In this document: positions 6,830-7,698 of the stretch, piece by piece
Position numbering within the stretch: position 1 is the first letter of the stretch
Layout of the letters: every line of letters begins with the position of its first letter
Assembly: GCA_018882645.1 (NCBI GenBank)
Contig: VERM01000064.1
Span: forward strand, 1 to 7,698
Direction of reading: 5' to 3'
DNA from: Ferruginibacter sp.
Lineage (GTDB): Bacteria; Bacteroidota; Bacteroidia; Chitinophagales; Chitinophagaceae
DNA: 7,698 nucleotides
The notes under the pieces: model-generated
Database searches by the model: none
Told to the model about the DNA's origin: nothing
Seen by the model: the letters and a program-made list of their open reading frames with translations, nothing else
Translations under genes and position numbers: made by a program

Positions 6830-7698
6830 TTGAAACTCGCGGCAATCGACATCGGCAGCAATGCTGCAAGACTACTGATCACTGAGGTTACAGATGACGA
6901 CCATGAAGAACCTTCCTTTAATAAAATCAACCTGGTAAGAGTTCCCATCCGACTTGGGTTTGATGTTTTTGAGGCCGGGAAAATATCTGAACATAAAATC
7001 ACGATGCTTGTTCAGACACTAAAAGCATTCCGTCATCTTATCAATGCATATGATGTGGAGGCTGTGAAAGCCTGTGCCACCAGCGCCATGAGGGATGCGG
7101 AAAATACCCCTGAAGTATTAACCATCATCAAAAAACAAACTGGCCTTGATATCGAAGTCATATCAGGAGATACAGAAGCCAATCTGATTTACGAAAATCA
7201 TATTGCAGAGAATATGGATAAAGACCACAGTTATATGTATATTGATGTGGGAGGAGGCAGTACAGAGCTTTCTTTTTTCAGCAACGGCATTTTATCGTAT
7301 AAAAAATCTTTCAATATTGGAACGATACGACTTTTAAAGAATGGCGTCACTGAAGAGGATTGGGATCAAATGAAAGAAGGCATCAAGTCGGCTACCAAAG
7401 GACATAAAGAAGTCGTTTCAATCGGAAGTGGAGGAAACATCAACAAGGTTTTTTCAATGAGTAAGAAGAAGGACGGGAAGCCATTGCATCTGGAACTTCT
7501 CAGAGACTATTATAAAGAGCTGAATTCCTTCAGTATAAAAGACAGAATAAAAAAATACAATCTTAGAGAAGACCGGGCTGATGTTATTGTTCCGGCATTA
7601 ATGATATATATGAATGTTATGCGTTGGGCTGATGCGGATGAGATTTATGTTCCTAAAATAGGATTGGCAGATGGCCTTATACAACACCTGTATGAAGA
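6830..7698 (+). CDS. ppx: Ppx/GppA family phosphatase (exopolyphosphatase), extreme C-terminus beyond the right edge
   Basis: The predicted role is hydrolysis of terminal phosphates from polyphosphate, or of pppGpp; the position after ppk1 favours polyphosphate. The frame gives 289 codons and is still open at the edge. ASKHA-fold motifs are clear: AAIDIGSNAARLLI at 4-17 (phosphate loop 1), ACATSAMRDAEN at 81-92, ISGDTEANLIY at 111-121 with Glu116 as the likely catalytic glutamate, IDVGGGSTEL at 138-147 (phosphate loop 2), and SIGSGGNINKVF near 204-215. The final KIGLADGLIQHLYE resembles the end of the short Bacteroidota Ppx form of about 300 residues, so perhaps ten residues are missing, and it lacks the C-terminal domains of E. 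coli Ppx (about 510). The start is TTG: an in-frame TAA lies at 6800-6802, and the first in-frame ATG is codon 59, which would remove phosphate loop 1. PolyP versus pppGpp preference cannot be read from the sequence. Confidence 0.92.
   Translation, partial: MKLAAIDIGSNAARLLITEVTDDDHEEPSFNKINLVRVPIRLGFDVFEAGKISEHKITMLVQTLKAFRHLINAYDVEAVKACATSAMRDAENTPEVLTIIKKQTGLDIEVISGDTEANLIYENHIAENMDKDHSYMYIDVGGGSTELSFFSNGILSYKKSFNIGTIRLLKNGVTEEDWDQMKEGIKSATKGHKEVVSIGSGGNINKVFSMSKKKDGKPLHLELLRDYYKELNSFSIKDRIKKYNLREDRADVIVPALMIYMNVMRWADADEIYVPKIGLADGLIQHLYE

Noticed and set aside
1..7698. Mobile element, CRISPR array, tRNA/rRNA, toxin-antitoxin or defence system
   Set aside because: No transposase, integrase, spaced direct repeats, RNA gene or paired small genes were seen. 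Almost all the sequence is accounted for by housekeeping-type genes of uniform composition.

Overview
The window reads as an ordinary chromosomal stretch from a member of the Bacteroidota. Four things support this. The base composition is AT-rich. No start codon has a convincing Shine-Dalgarno sequence. Two TAnnTTTG elements, the -7 type used in this phylum, precede the leftward genes. The gene set is also typical: a DUF4270-type lipoprotein, a stand-alone GT5-like N-terminal domain, panC, a UPF0104-type membrane protein and a short Ppx. I cannot name the genus.

Layout: two genes run leftward from about 2106. The first encodes a 270-residue glycogen-synthase-like N-terminal domain (1247-2059). 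The second, 26 bases downstream, encodes a DUF4270-type secreted lipoprotein that runs off the left edge (1-1220). A 104-base divergent spacer separates them from five rightward genes: panC (2164-3003), a multi-pass membrane protein of the lysylphosphatidylglycerol synthase TM / UPF0104 family (3054-4079), rfaE2-type heptose-1-phosphate adenylyltransferase (4076-4561), ppk1 (4631-6745) and a Ppx/GppA phosphatase (6830 to the right edge, probably lacking only its last few residues).

The rightward genes are closely spaced (gaps of 50, -4, 69 and 84 bases), so they may be co-transcribed. Their functions differ: pantothenate synthesis, envelope lipid or glycan handling, ADP-heptose synthesis for lipopolysaccharide or related glycans, and polyphosphate synthesis followed by polyphosphate hydrolysis. 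The firmest functional pair is ppk1 with ppx, which make and break down the same polymer. The membrane protein and rfaE2 overlap by four bases and are probably translationally coupled.

I found no mobile element, CRISPR array, RNA gene, toxin-antitoxin pair or defence system, and no convincing new system. The most interesting item is the GT5-like protein. It keeps the glycogen synthase N-terminal fold signature but lacks the C-terminal half and the usual catalytic motifs, and it sits in an apparent operon with an uncharacterised lipoprotein. About 7.4 of the 7.7 kb is coding and no gene-free stretch exceeds 300 bases.
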